64,000 bases of DNA from the NCBI GenBank assembly GCA_002794775.1, contig NBAY01000001.1:1798001-1862000 (forward strand). Direction: 5' to 3'. The stretch comes from Porodaedalea pini (taxonomy: Eukaryota; Basidiomycota; Agaricomycetes; Hymenochaetales; Hymenochaetaceae). Positions within the stretch are counted from its first letter, which is position 1. The number at the start of each line of letters is the position of its first letter. The notes under the pieces were generated by a model. It was not told where the DNA came from. It did no database searches and saw nothing but the letters and a program-made list of their open reading frames with translations. The position numbers were made by a program, and so were the translations under genes. Below are positions 60,509-64,000 of this stretch, one piece after another.

Positions 60509-61207
60509 AATGAGTGAAGGGAGTTTGAAGGAATTCGAGAGCTGGACGCTTTTCCTCTAGCGACTCTATCTTTTATACACGCGCCTTCAGAGCATTATTT
60601 CCGAGGAGAAAGATGCAGCGTGCACGAGAGTTCCGAGCTGTCAGTTAACACAAGGTGGAAAGCAGCCACGTCTTTTCGCCGGAGCTTAAGACAATGATTC
60701 GAGTAGACCAATTTCCTCGGACGCTAGCATGACTTGTGTGGTCGGAGGCGGTAGATGTCGAAGCAGAGACAGGCCTAAATTTGTTGTTCTTCGTTCAGCG
60801 AGCACTGGCATTCTTGTCATTGTGCACATGTCGTTCCAAGGAGATCCGGACATAGTGAATCTGACAGAGAATAACTCAGAAGCCGAGCAGTGAGACAAGC
60901 TTCAGAACTTGAAGTTAAGGAGTCTCAAAGGAGACAAAAAGAGAAACCGCGCCACACAATTGCCTTGTTGACCATTGTTGACAACAACCGGAAAAGGCCG
61001 AACTGAGTCTCGACACTACATTAGAATTTGTGCAATCTAAAAGTTTGTCTCCTCGCTCAACTTTGATACTAGCACTGTCGAGAATTTCGCTTCTTTCCTC
61101 TGGGGACACCAAAATGAGAAGATGCCTGAACTTGTAAAACACCCCTTGTCTCCTTGTCTTAGCACTATGAGACATGTCCGTACTTTCTTTTTTCTGGCCA
61201 GGTCGCA
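60509..61207. other. Region between the GH17 gene and the FOL3 pseudogene
   Basis: About 700 bp, presumably including the GH17 promoter. No further coding feature is supported. Confidence 0.45.
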
Positions 61208-63318
61208 CCTGGGATATTCACTCAGGCAGGGAGAAGCGCACAAAGTTGATGCGTGTCTTCAGTTCGATGAGCCGGTGAAGGGATCCAAAAGAATGAGTGA
61301 GTGCGTTGGATGCAAACGAGGGGGTCGGTAGTATCGATTGAAGACATTAAGGCAGCCGTAGCGGAGGCAGAAACTAGAGAAGGAGCGAGCAACGGGAAGA
61401 GCACAGACACAGGTTTCTTAGGCGGGGAATGCGGGAGCGCGAGGTCGAGAATCAGGCGCATGCATTTCTTCTTTCCCTTGTCTGCACTCGTCGGGCGTGA
61501 TGCGCCCAGAGGAGAGGGGAAACGTGCTCCGAGAGCGTGCATGCGGCAGACTCGTTATTCGTGCCGTCTGTAAGGATAAGAAGTAATTTCGGTCGTGACC
61601 TTCCTCCGTTTGCGACCAAGAAAGGGTAGAGCTTGAGCTCGATGACGAAGGAGAGAGTGGAAGAGACGAAGACGAGTGGAAGAGATGGAATGAAAACCGT
61701 CCCGGCCAGACGTATGCGGCACGGATTAACCTTTCGTCCATTTGTGCGAGGTGTCTATACACACCTGTTCTGCCTGAGAGATCTGACGCAGACGTACAGT
61801 CTAAAGACGCGTCCTTTGAACAGGACCGTTCCTTTGAACACTTCGCATTTTCTCCCGCAACACATACTTTCTGACTTTCGAAAAATTATGGTAAGTGTAT
61901 ATGTAGTAGGACTATATATTTGCCAAGTTTCATAGAAATATGTTGAGTAGTTAAATTCAAATAACTCAAACCCCATGAAAAACAGAGCAGGATTTACACA
62001 ACCTGTGTTGTGCAAATTTGTTTCTATTATTTCTTGCCTAATATTTCTTTAATAAATCTCAGTAAATGATGGAACACTATCTTGGTTATATATTGAATGG
62101 TTTTTTGTGGCAAAAGGATGCGATATATAATTTATGGATGGCAGAAAGTGCCGGGAGGTCCTGAAATGTGACGAACAAGCAAGGCAATGGGATGACATAA
62201 AAATTAAAATGTTACCTTGCCGATCCAAGCTTACAAACAGTGTAGTCTCACGGGTGTTCAAAGGAGTGGTTTCCGTGTCATAAAGCCTGTTTTTTTCTTG
62301 CCTTCAAAACAATTTCACTTACACACTTCAGGGCTCAAAAAAATTTAATTAGATACTTTTGATATGGATCTCCACATTCATGTAAAAATTTAGTGGAAAA
62401 ATGTTTTGTAGACATTTTGCAGAAGGAATCCAAGTTGATGTTCAAAGGACGCGTCTTTGACTGTAGATGTAAAAGTAGAAGTAGCTTGAGCTCGCAGAAC
62501 TGTCAGCGGTATACCGAGGTTTCCGACCTGGTAGGCGCCACGCAACGGGAGCAGCACTTAATATCACGGTTCTTTGCCAAGTTATGATTCAAGCTATATT
62601 CCTCGCCGATCTTGACTTCAGGATTGTATTAGGGCAAACACATCTTGACCAGCAGCCCGGGGGGGGGGACGCAACGAGAATGGCGGTGGACGTTCTCTAC
62701 CGAGTTCCTTACCTCATTCCCTCTCATTCGCAACCGACGCCTGCACCACCGATGATCTACTCTCGCATAACATTCCTTTCCACCCCTTCCACTTCCTTAT
62801 GGCTCTGCGAAGCCGGTATGTCAGGCTTCCTTTTCCTTACAATGCACGCGGAATAACATCAACCGTCGGACAGAGGAGCGTCCGGTAATTGAGGACAAAT
62901 GCGGTGATTACCGATACCAGCGTGCATATATCGGGAGCGACTTCGTTGGGTCGAGCTGCTCGCCCGAGCAGGACGACATTTGCGCTCGAACACGAGCAGC
63001 CCGCAAACCGTCAGTACTTCGAAGCTGTTCGCGTTGGTTGCACGTTCCTCTGTCTTCCTCTGAGAATCAGCTAGGGTATCACAAAATATGCGGGGGGGAG
63101 AGGGAGTGCCATTGAAGGGATGTTGCCGGAGGGATACCGGTGCGGGAGGTGCAGGCTGTTGAAACACCCAACAGATAACCTCCGCACGCTGAAGAGAGAG
63201 AGCAGAGACGCTGCCCCTGTCGTTCGCGCTCTAAATGCGCACAGTGGTGGGCCTATAAGCATTGAGTTGGCTGATGAGGGCCGCGATCCTTTGTGTAGGC
63301 TGTGGACCGCCGTGACAT
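61208..63318 (-). pseudogene. Dihydrofolate synthase pseudogene
   Basis: Colinear with FOL3 (7914-9770) on the opposite strand. The ATG equivalent is at 63318-63316, followed by recognisable remnants: ...NSFEVLTVCGLLVFER (62.9-63.1 kb), then LAQMDERLIRAAYVWPGR and SSSLPLSPSSSSSSSTL (61.6-61.75 kb), and LPHSPPKKPVSVLFPLLAP (about 61.4 kb). The frame is broken many times, the ATP loop is destroyed, a 667-bp MITE is inserted at 61797-62463, and similarity stops near 61208, before the last ~115 codons of FOL3. Its promoter-side flank (about 63319-63400) also matches FOL3. It cannot encode an enzyme. Confidence 0.9.
61797..62463. mobile_element. 667-bp Tc1/mariner-like MITE in the FOL3 pseudogene
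   Basis: The ends are inverted repeats of about 25-26 bp: left 61797-61822 begins CAGTCTAAAGACGCGTCC, and the right end (62439-62463) read inward begins CAGTCAAAGACGCGTCC. TA flanks both sides (61795-61796, 62464-62465), and the intact FOL3 sequence has a single TA at the matching place. No transposase frame is present, so it is non-autonomous. Confidence 0.85.
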
Positions 63319-63400
63319 CCAGATTCCAGAAAGCAGAAGCCCTTCCGATTTAGTCAAATGTCGATCATGTGCCGATCACTCGGCAGTGTTGGCATACGAC

Positions 63401-64000
63401 TCAATCGGAGAGTGATTATTTGTCCCCCATATTGTACCATTTACCGAGATGTCCCTAAGAAGGGTGGACAGAGAACAAGTTCGTCGCTGTGCCATGCTGA
63501 GCGTAGTCTGCAAGGTGAAACCGCTTGTGTTTCTCACCCGGGTTTTTCTGACGTATCTGAAGTAGCTATTGTGGTACTTCCGAGAGAGATTAGCTAGTGG
63601 CAAGTGCAGTGTAGGAGCCACCCACCTCTTGGTGCAGAAGTAATTGTACTGCTGAGAATCTCAAATTCCAAAAGAGAGAGATAGCACACCCGCTCATGAT
63701 GATATACTTACTTTCATGATATGTATAACTCTAGCGTACCAGTTCACATCAATAACCCTTGCTCTCGTCAAAGGCACGCGTCTCCACAAGGTTTTGGGAA
63801 CACGTAGTGCTCGTCTTGTGAATATACTGGTTCAAGATCAAGTCATTTACGCCGTTCTGCGAATGCCTTTTTTTATTCATGAAGATCATGCATTCTCTGT
63901 CAGGGTGTTTTGCATAAACGTATCTGCCTCCGTGTCACAACAAAAATGAGATATGCTGTTACATTTTGTGCAGAGCTCACGTTCTCGCCCTCCTTGGAAA
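63401..64000. other. Right edge; no supported feature
   Basis: About 600 bp beyond the FOL3-like flank, with short open frames only. It shows no obvious match to the P450 5' region that precedes FOL3 at the left end. Confidence 0.4.

Overview
The window is nuclear DNA of a filamentous basidiomycete, most likely an Agaricomycete. Genes are dense and cut by many 45-70 nt GT-AG introns. The proteins are of fungal type (dihydrofolate synthase, POT peptide transporter, Pol III second-largest subunit, eIF2D, HMG-box, Osh4-like lipid transfer protein, multicopy P450s). The transposons are fungal: a chromodomain Ty3/Gypsy element nested in a LINE with AP-endonuclease, RT and RNase H.

Layout. 1-9.8 kb: the last codons of a GH17-like glucanase (+), two tandem copies of a 13-exon cytochrome P450 (-) separated by a spacer and a 790-bp foldback element, then FOL3 dihydrofolate synthase (+). 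10.1-20.1 kb: otubain-like deubiquitinase (+, with an apparent 1-nt frameshift just before its catalytic Cys), a BTB/POZ protein (-), SRP9 (-) and a PTR2-type peptide transporter (-). 21.9-31.2 kb: RNA polymerase III subunit RPC2 (-), divergent from an ERCC6L2-like Snf2 ATPase (+). 31.4-33.6 kb: a third P450 (-). 35.3-37.5 kb: TMA64/eIF2D (-). 37.6-50.9 kb: a transposon pile in the TMA64-NHP6 intergenic space, made of a TA-flanked terminal-inverted-repeat element, then a LINE split by a 6.2-kb LTR retrotransposon. 51.4-55.0 kb: NHP6 HMG-box protein, KES1/OSH4-like oxysterol-binding protein and a calcineurin-like metallophosphoesterase, all +. 56.4-63.4 kb: a mirror image of the left end, with a decayed P450 (+), a complete GH17-like gene (-) and a FOL3 pseudogene (-) carrying a Tc1/mariner-like MITE.

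The core genes are ordinary housekeeping genes (folate synthesis, protein targeting, Pol III transcription, translation re-initiation, chromatin, sterol transport). The accessory theme is a repeatedly duplicated P450 / GH17 / FOL3 module present in inverted and permuted order at both ends. Its copies range from intact (P450-B, P450-C, GH17, FOL3) through oddly altered (P450-A, with a compensated frameshift in its membrane anchor) to dead (P450-D, FOL3 pseudogene).

The most informative observations are: (i) P450 micro-exons of 14 and 23 nt carrying the I-helix and post-ExxR motifs in all four copies; (ii) an 8-nt GH17 micro-exon carrying the predicted catalytic acid, and a Gln where the GH17 nucleophile Glu is expected; (iii) a Ty3/Gypsy element with the signature of Tf1-type self-priming (11-nt complement between the predicted RNA 5' end and the PBS) and a textbook -1 frameshift site; (iv) all in-frame stops in both retroelements being TGA, with the single LTR-LTR difference being a CpG-to-TpG change.
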